A stretch of DNA of 64,000 bases from Myxococcota bacterium (lineage in GTDB: Bacteria > Myxococcota_A > Polyangia > HGW-17): the NCBI GenBank assembly GCA_018821305.1, contig JAHJMN010000105.1, positions 36,492 through 100,491 on the forward strand, read 5' to 3'. Positions 45,675 through 53,820 of this stretch are shown piece after piece. Under the pieces are notes generated by a model, which searched no databases, had not been told where the DNA came from, and was given only the letters and a program-made list of their open reading frames with translations. Both the position numbers and the translations under genes were made by a program. Position 1 is the stretch's first letter; every line of letters begins with the position of its first letter.

Positions 45675-46308
45675 GACTGCCTCCTTTATCGCTGTCTATT
45701 TTTGCAAGCATTCGAATTCCCTCATTTATCCGGAAAATAGCTGTTAGATGCCCGAAAATAATTAGAATTATCATGAGCCACTCAACGGGAGTAAATTTCC
45801 ACCAGGTAAAATAACCAAGTTTCATGCTGATCAGTTGAATCCATGGAACTAAAATTAAAAGCACATGACGCTCTGCACGACCTAAAATTCCACTTTCAAC
45901 TCTAACACCGCCACTGGCCTGACTCTGAGAACCGAGAAAACTCACAAGCAAAACTGCAACTATCGCTGCATGGGCAAGGACAGGTTTTGAGTATTGACTG
46001 AAAGCAATTCCCGTCAAAATAGCAACATCGGTGTATCTATCGACAATACAATCAAGAAAATCACCAAGGGGCGATGTTTTCCCGAAACGCCTTGCCATGT
46101 GACCGTCAAGCAGATCTAAAACGCCATTCAGGATCGTGAAAAGACTCGCCAGAATGAGTCCAGCGGTTCCCCCAAAATACCAGGCAAACCCTGCTGCAAA
46201 GCCCGGTACAGCACTTATTACCGTAATGGTGTTTGGGGAATATCCGGCAAGTGCAGTTCCTGCAGGAACGAGCATACGTTCTTTCAAAGGCCTGAGAAGA
46301 TGCAGCAT
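45664..46308 (-). CDS. CDP-alcohol phosphatidyltransferase family protein
   Basis: This integral membrane enzyme has 214 residues. The catalytic motif is DLLDGHMARRFGKTSPLGDF, continuing LDCIVDRYTD, fitting DGxxAR-x8-G-x3-D-x3-D. About six membrane segments are present. GGAAGG lies 8 bases before the ATG. It is the middle of three transferases of the same superfamily in one operon, which implies different alcohol or lipid acceptors for each. PgsA- or archaetidylinositol-phosphate-synthase-like are the nearest guesses. Confidence 0.88.
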   Translation of the reverse strand: MLHLLRPLKERMLVPAGTALAGYSPNTITVISAVPGFAAGFAWYFGGTAGLILASLFTILNGVLDLLDGHMARRFGKTSPLGDFLDCIVDRYTDVAILTGIAFSQYSKPVLAHAAIVAVLLVSFLGSQSQASGGVRVESGILGRAERHVLLILVPWIQLISMKLGYFTWWKFTPVEWLMIILIIFGHLTAIFRINEGIRMLAKIDSDKGGSHDH

Positions 46309-46324
46309 TCAGATTTACCTTCCG

Positions 46325-46603
46325 TCAGAAAGCGGCAAAAATTCTTGTGAGGGAACCCCACAGAACAAAACCAAGCATTATCATTCCGACACTCCAACCA
46401 AAAATTCGATCTCTTATGTCTATCTGTTTAATAACACTTATATTATTAAATTCAGAGCTTTTTATATATTTTATGTCTCTGACAAATCTATATGCGAAAA
46501 GACTGAAATAAATACAAAAAATAACAAGCAAAAGTATGCTGAATGTTAAAACTTTATCTGAAGTCATCCCGTGATGATTCTGAAAAATAAAAATTTTACT
46601 CAT
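46325..46603 (-). CDS. Small membrane protein within lipid cluster
   Basis: This 92-residue protein has two membrane segments (about 18-40 and 67-88) and no family I recognise. It overlaps the end of the upstream transferase gene by 8 bases, and that gene's terminal codons carry its ribosome site (GGAGGAAGG), so it is translated with it. Its fixed place between two CDP-alcohol transferases suggests a role in the same membrane complex (inference). Confidence 0.7.
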   Translation of the reverse strand: MSKIFIFQNHHGMTSDKVLTFSILLLVIFCIYFSLFAYRFVRDIKYIKSSEFNNISVIKQIDIRDRIFGWSVGMIMLGFVLWGSLTRIFAAF

Positions 46604-47144
46604 TTTTACCTTCCTCCATTTTCAGCAAATCCACGGGATAAGTGAGTATTCTGTAATAATCATGAATAATTACAATAAATGTGAAGAAACTTAAAAGCCA
46701 TAATCCTGCGTTTGCATACCAATCAAGATACTGGGCAACAAGCACCCAGAAAGTAAATCCTCCAAGAACTTCAGATGCATAACTACGAAAGTTTGTAATC
46801 ACACCTGTTTTTTTTATAAATATTACTCTGCCCGCAGCATTGAATGCGCCAAGTCCGAGAAGTAAAAATGCCGGAACAGGGTCCGAATATTTAAAAGCTA
46901 CTGCTGCTAATAAACCCACAAGGAAAAGTGATGCATCACTGATGGCATCCAGCATTTCTCCAAATCGGGATGTACAGTTAAATTTTCTCGCCACAAAACC
47001 ATCCAGTAAGTCAACTACACCAGAATAAGCGATTATAGTTACAGCCATTAGGTGGTAATTTTTGTAGGCGGCGTAAACGACCAATGGTAGTACAATCAAT
47101 CGTGTACTTGTAAATATATTAGCCGGATTTATAATTCCTGCCAT
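46596..47144 (-). CDS. CDP-alcohol phosphatidyltransferase family protein
   Basis: This 182-residue membrane enzyme carries DLLDGFVARKFNCTSRFGEM, continuing LDAISDASLF: the motif is complete through the first Asp pair and the LD, with D in the final position as SD. GGAGG lies 4 bases before the ATG at 47144, which shares a base with the stop of the upstream hydrolase gene (TGATG). The frame extends to 47186 inside that gene without support. Its short length resembles phosphatidylglycerophosphate- or phosphatidylinositol-phosphate-synthase types. Confidence 0.87.
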   Translation of the reverse strand: MAGIINPANIFTSTRLIVLPLVVYAAYKNYHLMAVTIIAYSGVVDLLDGFVARKFNCTSRFGEMLDAISDASLFLVGLLAAVAFKYSDPVPAFLLLGLGAFNAAGRVIFIKKTGVITNFRSYASEVLGGFTFWVLVAQYLDWYANAGLWLLSFFTFIVIIHDYYRILTYPVDLLKMEEGKNE

Positions 47145-47911
47145 CAATCCTCCAGTTCCAGAGTTTCTCCCTGGTGTAAAAAACATATTTTATTTCTTTT
47201 TTCACCAGCAATTTCAATTAATTTAAGGGGAGCTTCATCTATTGAAAGTTTTGAAACAGTGAGGGATCCCCAGTGAACGGGAATCAATATATCAGCTTCC
47301 AGAATATTAAAAATTTCCCATGCAGTAGCTGGATCAATATGAACATTCCTGCTTCCGCGCTTTTTTTCATAGTATGAAACTTCTCGCATGCCACCTACAG
47401 GAAGACAGGCTGCATGAATATGAAATTTTTCTTTTATCTGCTTAAAATAATCATAATCACCGAAATCCACATCTCCCGAGACCAGAATGTTTTTCCCACT
47501 TCCGGATACAACATACCCACAAACACCTGTTTTGCCACAGGAAAAATATCTTCCTTTTACATGGTTAACCGGTACCGCAGTTATCTTTACATCACCAATC
47601 TTTTCAGATTCCCACCATTTTAATTCATTTATCGATGAAAAACCTGCCTTTATCATATATTTACTACAGTTTTCAGGAACAACAGCAGATTTTTTTGAAG
47701 GAAGCATACGAAGGGAAGGAATATGCAGATGATCATTGTGAGCGTGACTTATAATTACTGCATCAACTTTTGATAATAACTCTTGCGGCGCAACAACGGG
47801 TTTTCTCAACTTGAGTCCCATAACCCGGTCACGAAGTACAGGATCAGAAAAAATAGTTGTCTTCCCGCTATCAATGAAAACTGCAGAATGGCCAGCAAAA
47901 GTTATTTTCAT
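47144..47911 (-). CDS. Metallo-beta-lactamase-fold hydrolase (UlaG/NAPE-PLD-like)
   Basis: This 255-residue cytoplasmic hydrolase has the HxHxDH motif as HAHNDH in VIISHAHNDHLHIPSL (about 54-69), then VNHVKGRY, VSGDVDFGDYDYF and PVHWGSL, which supply the other metal ligands. It resembles lactonase UlaG and the N-acyl-phosphatidylethanolamine phospholipase D group. It is the first gene of a six-gene overlapping cluster with three phospholipid headgroup transferases, so a phosphodiester or lipid substrate is more likely than ascorbate-phosphate (inference). It begins 21 bases from repeat copy E, so its promoter must lie inside or beyond the repeats. Confidence 0.8.
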   Translation of the reverse strand: MKITFAGHSAVFIDSGKTTIFSDPVLRDRVMGLKLRKPVVAPQELLSKVDAVIISHAHNDHLHIPSLRMLPSKKSAVVPENCSKYMIKAGFSSINELKWWESEKIGDVKITAVPVNHVKGRYFSCGKTGVCGYVVSGSGKNILVSGDVDFGDYDYFKQIKEKFHIHAACLPVGGMREVSYYEKKRGSRNVHIDPATAWEIFNILEADILIPVHWGSLTVSKLSIDEAPLKLIEIAGEKRNKICFLHQGETLELED

Positions 47912-47931
47912 TTTACAAACACCTGTAAATA

Positions 47932-48073
47932 GTTCGTGTCCTGTAATTCGCTTCGCGAAGAATTTTATTAAAAATTCTAACAGGCCACTACTAGTAAATT
48001 CAACACCTTGCGGTTACTGTACTGAAAAAAAAATCGTCGAAAAATTTGATTTCCGGTATTTCAGGACAGTAAC
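47932..48073 (+). repeat. Composite repeat R2-R1, full copy E
   Basis: This 142-bp copy begins GTTCGTGTCCTGTAATTCGC and ends TCAGGACAGTAAC. Its inner stem is AGAATTTT / AAAATTCT, where copy C has AGGATTTT / AAAATCCT: both sides changed together, keeping the pairing. Copy F follows after 6 bases in the same orientation. Confidence 0.8.
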
Positions 48074-48079
48074 TCAATA

Positions 48080-48219
48080 GTTCGGGTCCGGAATTTCGCT
48101 TCACGAAGAATTTTATTAAAAATTCTTTCCGGCCACTACAATAAATTCAAGGCCTTGCGGTTACTATCCTGAGAAAAAAATCGATGAAAAATTTGATTTC
48201 TTGTATTTCAGGACAGTAA
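48080..48219 (+). repeat. Composite repeat R2-R1, full copy F
   Basis: Copy F begins GTTCGGGTCCGGAATTTCGC. Its outer stem is GTCCGGA / TTCCGGCCAC in place of GTCCTGT / ACAGGCCAC in copies C-E, a double compensating change that preserves the helix. The right half ends TCAGGACAGTAAAG, slightly worn. Copies E and F together fill the 320-base gap between the hydrolase gene and epmA. Confidence 0.8.
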
Positions 48220-48231
48220 AGCAATAACAGG

Positions 48232-49392
48232 TTAAAGTTCATCAGCCGTGAATGAAAGAACCTGAGAAATTGATTCGGCTCCCCACAAAAGCATTACCAG
48301 TCTGTCAATACCGCAGGCAATCCCTGCAGTTTCCGGCATTGCTTCCGCAAGAGAATTTAAAAATCTGTTATCAAGCGGATAAAGCGGCTTTCCATCTCTT
48401 TTTCTTTCTTCAAGTTCCCCTGAAGACCGTTCTTTCTGAGCGATATAATCTGTAAGTTCGTGAAAACCGTTAGCTATTTCAAGACCACCCGCGAAAAATT
48501 CAAAACGTTCGGATGTAAGTGGATCCTCTGGACTTAATCTTGAGAGAGATGCAAATTCTTTCGGCCACTTTGTTAGAAAACAAGGACCTGAACTGTAAAT
48601 ACCAGGTTCAACTTTTTCGACAAAAACGCGAAAAAACGCTTCTTCCCAGTTTGTAGTCGTTTCTTGAATTCCTGCTTTTGCAAGTAAAACATCAGGAGGG
48701 TCCCGGTAGTTGTCAATTCCTGCATATTCCTTAAAGGCTTCAGCAACGGAAATGCGCTTGTAGGGAGGCAACGGAAGCTCTCCAGGACAATCAATATTGG
48801 TTTTTAAGTGAAGAATCAATCCTTCGACATCTTCCATCAATTCAGGGGCATCCGCTCCGACGTTGTACCACTCAATCATTGTAAATTCAGGATTATGGAA
48901 ACGCCCGGTTTCGTCATCCCGGAAACACTTGGTAATCTGATAAATACTACCACTTCCTCCCGCCAGAAGTCGCTTCATCTGAAATTCAGGAGATGGTGAA
49001 AGAAACCTGTCTGCTCCAACCTGAATGGCACAAAGGTGAGTTTCAACACCCGGAGAAAGAACCGAAAGAGGTGTTTCTACTTCCATAAAACCGCGTGAAT
49101 CAAAATATTTACGCGTCTGATTCATTACTCGTGCTCTAAAGCGAAGTGCGTCCATACGGGAGCGACCCCGTGAGTCAGGAAATTGAAGTCTTGTCCATTC
49201 ATATCCAGGAAAATCTGTTTGTGATACAGTATCTCCTGAAATAAATATGCATTCACCATTAGAAAGTGAACATTTTACCCAGTTTCCGATATGAACATCT
49301 TTGGGAAAATCCCTGCAATGGTAAACTTTTTTTCCGTCACTTACCAGCAGCGGATCGGTATTTACAATTCGGACGGAAACCTTGCCGGACAT
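48232..49392 (-). CDS. epmA: EF-P lysyl-ligase EpmA (GenX/PoxA-like)
   Basis: EpmA is a truncated class II lysyl-tRNA synthetase paralogue that attaches (R)-beta-lysine to elongation factor P. The class II catalytic core has motif 2 FRDDETGRFHNPEFTMIEWY and motif 3 ACGIDRLVMLLWG. The 386 residues exceed E. coli EpmA (325) by an N-terminal part of about 65 residues that is too short for the usual tRNA-anticodon OB domain. The gene ends 27 bases before the efp gene's end in the same direction: epmA lies directly downstream of efp, 28 bases apart, which strongly supports the assignment. EpmB, the lysine aminomutase, is not in the window. Confidence 0.9.
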   Translation of the reverse strand: MSGKVSVRIVNTDPLLVSDGKKVYHCRDFPKDVHIGNWVKCSLSNGECIFISGDTVSQTDFPGYEWTRLQFPDSRGRSRMDALRFRARVMNQTRKYFDSRGFMEVETPLSVLSPGVETHLCAIQVGADRFLSPSPEFQMKRLLAGGSGSIYQITKCFRDDETGRFHNPEFTMIEWYNVGADAPELMEDVEGLILHLKTNIDCPGELPLPPYKRISVAEAFKEYAGIDNYRDPPDVLLAKAGIQETTTNWEEAFFRVFVEKVEPGIYSSGPCFLTKWPKEFASLSRLSPEDPLTSERFEFFAGGLEIANGFHELTDYIAQKERSSGELEERKRDGKPLYPLDNRFLNSLAEAMPETAGIACGIDRLVMLLWGAESISQVLSFTADEL

Positions 49393-49419
49393 TAAAAACC
49401 CTTAAGCATATTGTTCTGA

Positions 49420-49983
49420 TTATTTTTTAACGCGTTCAACGTATTGACCGGTACGAGTGTCTATTTTAAGCCACTCACCTTCATTTACAAAAAGTGGTAC
49501 GTTTACTATTGCTCCAGTAGAAAGAGTTGCTGGTTTGCTTGCGCCTTGCGCAGTATCACCACGAACGCCAGGTTCGCACTCCGTGATCTGGAGCTCAACA
49601 AATGTCGGAATTTCGCATCCCACGGGTTTTTCATTGAAGAAAAGAATTTCGCATTCCAGATTGTCAGTAAGAAATTTTACTGCATCACCAACGACATCCG
49701 CTTCAAGATAAATCTGTTCATAGGTCTGATTATCCATAAAAACCAGATGAGACCCATCAGGATAAAGATATTGCATCCGACGCACTTCCGTAGATGCGAG
49801 ATCAACACCCTCACTCGAACGCCAGGTTCTCTCAAGTACAGCACCCGTAATGAGATTTTTAATGCGGCACTTTGTAAAAGCCGTTCCTTTTCCGGGTTTT
49901 ACAAAGTTTGCTTCAACGACGGTGTAGGGTTCACCGTCCACAAGAATTTTCAAATTCTTCTTAAGATCTGACATACTAGCCAT
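49420..49983 (-). CDS. efp: Elongation factor P
   Basis: EF-P relieves ribosome stalling at polyproline stretches. The 187-residue length is standard for a three-domain EF-P. The modified lysine is Lys 32 in KPGKGTAF, the EpmA substrate loop. The C-terminal signature ITECEPGVRGDTAQGASKPA is present. AGGTG precedes the ATG at 49983. A strong promoter lies upstream (50034-50061), and epmA follows 28 bases after the stop, so substrate and modifying enzyme are made from one mRNA. Confidence 0.96.
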   Translation of the reverse strand: MASMSDLKKNLKILVDGEPYTVVEANFVKPGKGTAFTKCRIKNLITGAVLERTWRSSEGVDLASTEVRRMQYLYPDGSHLVFMDNQTYEQIYLEADVVGDAVKFLTDNLECEILFFNEKPVGCEIPTFVELQITECEPGVRGDTAQGASKPATLSTGAIVNVPLFVNEGEWLKIDTRTGQYVERVKK

Positions 49984-50033
49984 AATTCACCTGCCTTGAA
50001 AACGGGACTTACCCGGACTGTGAAAAGGATACA

Positions 50034-50061
50034 TATATATAAGTAAAGTCCCGATTGTCAA
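50034..50061 (-). promoter_or_regulatory. Sigma-70 promoter for efp-epmA
   Basis: On the minus strand a perfect TTGACA (50061-50056) is followed after 16 bases by TATATA (50039-50034). Transcription would start near 50027, giving a leader of about 44 bases before the efp ATG. The rest of the 329-base gap is A/T-rich and holds one weaker rightward candidate. Confidence 0.7.
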
Positions 50062-50166
50062 CTTAAATTACCGGGATTTACTGTATGGTATGTGCCCTGA
50101 TTTAATCAAGATTGCTTTATATTTAATTTATATTTTGTCTCATATGAGGGATTTTTAAAGTCTCTA

Positions 50167-50193
50167 TTGACTTTAGGCGAAAGTGCATATATT
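50167..50193 (+). promoter_or_regulatory. Possible promoter for the HicB-like gene
   Basis: TTGACT (50167-50172) and TATATT (50188-50193) are good hexamers but the 15-base spacer is short. It lies 120 bases before the coding start. Confidence 0.33.
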
Positions 50194-50312
50194 GGAACAA
50201 GTCTCTGTCCGGAAATTCCGCAATTTATTAATTAGTGAGAATTATCCCGTTTTAGAAACGCGTTTTTAAAGTATTGAAATTATTATATAACAACTACCAT
50301 CGGAGGTTTTTG

Positions 50313-50843
50313 ATGGAATCGAAACACTATAGAATAGTTATAAAATTTGATGCAGAAAAACAGAAATTTATTGGGAATGTTCCTGAACTTGATGGATGTA
50401 TTGCAGAAGGTGACAGTTATGAAGAAGTCGCTGGATTGCTGGACACTTCAATAAATTCTATTCTTGAAAAATGGGACAATGCTCCTGAACCCATTGACAC
50501 TACAGACTTTATTAATAAAATTTCCATTGAAATATCGAGTGCCCTTTATCGTGATCTTGTTTTTCTTGCAAAAAATGATGAAGTTGAACCTGAAGTCATT
50601 GCTGCAGAAATCCTGTCTGAAGGAATTTCAAGGCGTTGTGGCTATCTTCGCTCCTGGCGCAATTCCCAGAATCAAGGAGGGCGCCGTAATGGAAATCGCG
50701 AACAACGCAAAGGGAATATGAGTCGCGAACAGTATAACAATATCATGGAAGACAAAGCTCATTTTCTTGAGTACGTTAGAAATTTAGAGCAGCCCTCCCG
50801 TGGTGGAAAACCCCGTAAGCAGCGAACACCGCAGGAAGATTAG
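50313..50843 (+). CDS. HicB-like / ribbon-helix-helix protein without a HicA partner
   Basis: This 176-residue protein begins with a HicB-type partial RNase-H fold (YRIVIKFDAEKQKFIGNVPEL ... GCIAEGDSYEEVAGLLDTSI), followed by a ribbon-helix-helix-like stretch (KISIEISSALYRDLVFLA) and a basic, Gln/Asn/Gly/Arg-rich tail (about 108-176). HicB antitoxins normally pair with a short HicA toxin next door; none is seen on either side. The tail makes it longer than classical HicB. GGAGG lies 6 bases before the ATG at 50313. It may be a free-standing DNA- or RNA-binding regulator rather than an antitoxin. A hairpin covers its stop codon. Confidence 0.75.
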   Translation: MESKHYRIVIKFDAEKQKFIGNVPELDGCIAEGDSYEEVAGLLDTSINSILEKWDNAPEPIDTTDFINKISIEISSALYRDLVFLAKNDEVEPEVIAAEILSEGISRRCGYLRSWRNSQNQGGRRNGNREQRKGNMSREQYNNIMEDKAHFLEYVRNLEQPSRGGKPRKQRTPQED

Positions 50844-50864
50844 GCTTCCTGCTCAAGGTGTTTT
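50827..50864 (+). terminator. Hairpin with T-run at the end of the HicB-like gene
   Basis: GCAGGAAG (50831-50838) pairs with CTTCCTGC (50845-50852), and flanking CACC/GGTG (50827-50830, 50857-50860) can extend the stem across a small bulge; TTTT follows. The TAG stop codon (50841-50843) sits in the loop, so ribosomes finishing the gene could block the fold. It may act as a partial terminator before the sctJ-like gene. Confidence 0.45.
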
Positions 50865-50897
50865 GAAATCGCTTTGCGGAATTCAGGACATGAACGT

Positions 50898-51662
50898 ATG
50901 AGATACTTACTGCTGTGTATCATCCTGGTTGGTTTAAATGCTTGTAAAGTAGAATTATTTACCCGATTGGATGAAAAAGAAGCAAATCAAATTCTTAATG
51001 AACTTGAATCAAAAGGAATAGAAGCAACGAAGTTCCTTTCTGATAAAAGAAAAGGTCTGTGGGGTATTGAGGTACCATCATCTCAGGCCTCACGCTCAAT
51101 AAATATCCTTAAAAGTAAAGATCTGCCTTCCATGTCTCATCCAGGATTTGAGGGTATACTTAAAGATAGCTCTCTTGTCCCTTCCCCGGAAGATAAGTCC
51201 ATAAAGTATCACATTGCTCTTGCCGGGGAACTGAGTCGCACACTTGAATCACTTCCAGGTATCCAATTTGCGCGGGTCCATTTTGCCATGGACACTTCAT
51301 CGGATTCATTTTCCCAAGTTAAAACTTCTGTTAAAAAGGCTGGAGTTGTTTTAAAAGTCCTTGAAAAAAAATTTCAACTCCGCCCCCAGGATATTCAATC
51401 CCTCATTTCCGGGGCTGTACCTGCTATAACGCCTGAATCAGTTTCTGTAGTTATCCAGATGACTGATGATTCCGTTTCCTATAAAACCGAATTATCTTCG
51501 TTTGGACCTTTCCGGGTTTCTCATACTTCAAAAACCTGGCTGGGAATTGTTTTTTCACTGGTTTTACTGATTCTGGCTGCTCTTGTTTTATACATTTTCA
51601 TGCTTAAAAAGAAATTCAGAAAACTGCAACATACTGTATTTATTGAAGAATCCGAAGACTAA
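50898..51662 (+). CDS. sctJ: SctJ/YscJ-like type III secretion ring lipoprotein (orphan)
   Basis: SctJ (YscJ, PrgK, EscJ) forms the inner-membrane ring of type III secretion systems and is related to flagellar FliF. The 254-residue lipoprotein has lipobox LNAC (Cys 16), then the family's N-terminal ring-building domain KVELFTRLDEKEANQILNEL, LESKGIEATK, the linker and second ring domain (SIKYHIALAGELSRTLESLP, GIQFARVHFAM, VKKAGVVLKV, LRPQDIQSLISGAVPAI), and a C-terminal membrane helix (about 214-236). This full architecture is hard to explain otherwise. No other type III gene is nearby. AGGA is 9 bases before the ATG. The rhomboid gene starts 2 bases after its stop. Confidence 0.85.
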   Translation: MRYLLLCIILVGLNACKVELFTRLDEKEANQILNELESKGIEATKFLSDKRKGLWGIEVPSSQASRSINILKSKDLPSMSHPGFEGILKDSSLVPSPEDKSIKYHIALAGELSRTLESLPGIQFARVHFAMDTSSDSFSQVKTSVKKAGVVLKVLEKKFQLRPQDIQSLISGAVPAITPESVSVVIQMTDDSVSYKTELSSFGPFRVSHTSKTWLGIVFSLVLLILAALVLYIFMLKKKFRKLQHTVFIEESED

Positions 51663-51664
51663 CT

Positions 51665-53704
51665 GTGACTCAATTATTTCTTTACATTTTAATATTCAAT
51701 CTGGGCTTAATAATATTTACAAAGCTTAAAGATATAACGGCAGAACCAATATATTCTGCCATTCTTTTTGGTGATCTGGCTCTTGCAATTTACGCTGTAA
51801 TTCAAAAGCGTTCGGACAGCATCGAGGGTGCACTTGCCATCGTAATTTTTATGGCCGCAGTTGTTGCTCCAATGATTCTGGAGCGATTTATTTCCTGGTG
51901 CGTCCGCAAAAACTGGTGGACTACTGGCAGACTTGCTCTTCATTTGCTTGGCTTTCTAAAGCCAGTAAAAGATGTACATGTGCATCAAAAGCAGTTCTAT
52001 CGTCTTTCACAAGCGGTACGAGGTGACATTGTGGAAGCTTCTGCTGAAATTGAAGCGGAAATCAGAAATTCATCCAATCCACTTCAGAAACAATTTCTTA
52101 TTGAAACCCTCCTCGAACTGAACGTCTTTGCAGGATATTATAAAAATGCTCTTGATATCTATTTGAATCGATTGAATGGAGTAAAACCGGTCAAGACTAC
52201 ACTTTACATGGCTCTGATACGAGCCTGTGCTGAAACCGGTCAATACGATCTCATGTGGAATTATTACTTTCAAATCAAAAATATTGAGAATAATGATTCT
52301 ATTACGGGAACAACGTTGATATCAAGCCAAATCATTATACTTTCGGTCTATGGTAAACTTAAACCATTGAAAGAGATCTTTGGTTCCCTGAAAACAGATC
52401 ATCCGGTTTTTCCAAAAGCTGCAAAACTATATTGGACCGCATATGCCTCAGCAGTATGCGGCAAACTTGAAAAAGCAAAAAGGATATTTAAAAAACTCCT
52501 GAGCACTGGACCTTCTCCGGTAGTTGCAAAAAGAGTAACAGAATATATTTCTGATCTTCCAACTGCCCCCGATTCTCCAGATAAAATTAAAAAAATTGCT
52601 CTTAAAGTTATGGAACTGAGCATACTTAAACTTGCACGGGAGGGTTTTGGTAGAAATCTTGTTCCCTGGGCAACAATTTCATTTATTGCCATAACATCCA
52701 TTGTCTTTCTTTATCAATCTTGGCGCGGTAATATTACTGATTTTGCTAATCTTTATTCCCATGGAGCTAATTTCAGGCATCTTACCTTTACCGTAGAACC
52801 ATGGCGAGCTTTTACATCCGTTTTTCTTCATGCTGGTTTTCTCCATTTTTTCCTTAACATGCTTATTGCCTGGTTTATGGGTCGTATTACTGAAGTTCAC
52901 TACGGCAATCTTGGCATGGCAGCGATAATTGTAATTTCCGGAATTACTGGAAGTATTGTAAGTACCTTTTTCAGTCCTCATGGCATTGCAGTTGGTGCTT
53001 CAGGAGCGGTTTTTGGTATAATCGGAGCAGCAATAACCATGCTGGTTGTGTGGAAAAACCGATGGCATCCTCAACTCCGGCGTCGGATGCTCAACTTGTT
53101 ACTCTTTATGCTGGTTGTTAATGTTATTTTCGGAATAATGGCCAAAATGGTCGATAACGCTGCCCATATAGGTGGACTTATGGGTGGTTCTGCCGCTGCT
53201 GTAATAATGGGAGCATGGGATGACCAACGACTTTTCAGGAAAATTCTGCGCTTTGTCGGGGTACTGATAATCATTTTCAGTATCGCATACTCCATATACG
53301 GCTTAGTCAGAATTAGCCATGGCAAAGGAAGAATAACCTGGCAAACAGGAGATCTCTCTTTTTCAACACCTACAAGTTGGATTTATACTAAAAATATTAA
53401 AACTGATGGTTATATAAATCCGGTTTCTTTCGGAAGTGTTTTCTGTCGAGGTCAGAATTTAGCTTTTTATGATGGTCAGACGGCATATAAAATCCAGATG
53501 GCACACATTAGAAACCCAAACCTTCTGAAGAAAGAAAACTGGAAATCATGGATAAAAACAGAACTTCGAGTAAATTCCGCCTCAATGTACTATTATTACC
53601 GCAACACTAAAAGAGGTAATCTCGGTGTGCTATTTATTGTGCCTTTCCACTGCGAAAAACAGGTAAAATCTTCAATGGAAAGTATTGTGGATTCCATAAA
53701 ATAG
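51665..53704 (+). CDS. Rhomboid-family intramembrane serine protease with N-terminal helical repeats
   Basis: This 679-residue membrane protein starts with about three membrane segments, then a soluble, TPR-like helical region (about 100-310: LETLLELNVFAGYYKNALDIYL and similar). The rhomboid domain (about 330-530) has catalytic Ser in GASGAVFGIIGA and catalytic His in DNAAHIGGLMGG, plus the HAGFLHFFLNMLIAWF segment. A soluble C-terminal domain of about 150 residues follows. Rhomboids cut membrane helices of other proteins. The GTG start lies 2 bases after the sctJ-like stop, so the two are co-translated; the rhomboid might process or assist that ring protein (inference). Confidence 0.88.
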   Translation: MTQLFLYILIFNLGLIIFTKLKDITAEPIYSAILFGDLALAIYAVIQKRSDSIEGALAIVIFMAAVVAPMILERFISWCVRKNWWTTGRLALHLLGFLKPVKDVHVHQKQFYRLSQAVRGDIVEASAEIEAEIRNSSNPLQKQFLIETLLELNVFAGYYKNALDIYLNRLNGVKPVKTTLYMALIRACAETGQYDLMWNYYFQIKNIENNDSITGTTLISSQIIILSVYGKLKPLKEIFGSLKTDHPVFPKAAKLYWTAYASAVCGKLEKAKRIFKKLLSTGPSPVVAKRVTEYISDLPTAPDSPDKIKKIALKVMELSILKLAREGFGRNLVPWATISFIAITSIVFLYQSWRGNITDFANLYSHGANFRHLTFTVEPWRAFTSVFLHAGFLHFFLNMLIAWFMGRITEVHYGNLGMAAIIVISGITGSIVSTFFSPHGIAVGASGAVFGIIGAAITMLVVWKNRWHPQLRRRMLNLLLFMLVVNVIFGIMAKMVDNAAHIGGLMGGSAAAVIMGAWDDQRLFRKILRFVGVLIIIFSIAYSIYGLVRISHGKGRITWQTGDLSFSTPTSWIYTKNIKTDGYINPVSFGSVFCRGQNLAFYDGQTAYKIQMAHIRNPNLLKKENWKSWIKTELRVNSASMYYYYRNTKRGNLGVLFIVPFHCEKQVKSSMESIVDSIK

Positions 53705-53820
53705 TTTTTCAGGTCTGCCATATCCTCAGAAAAAGTCTTTATTTTTACAATTTTTAAACTTTATACTTGAACTCAATTTCTTGTGTGTTATCGTTTGCGC
53801 CAACCAGAACTGGAGGCAAT

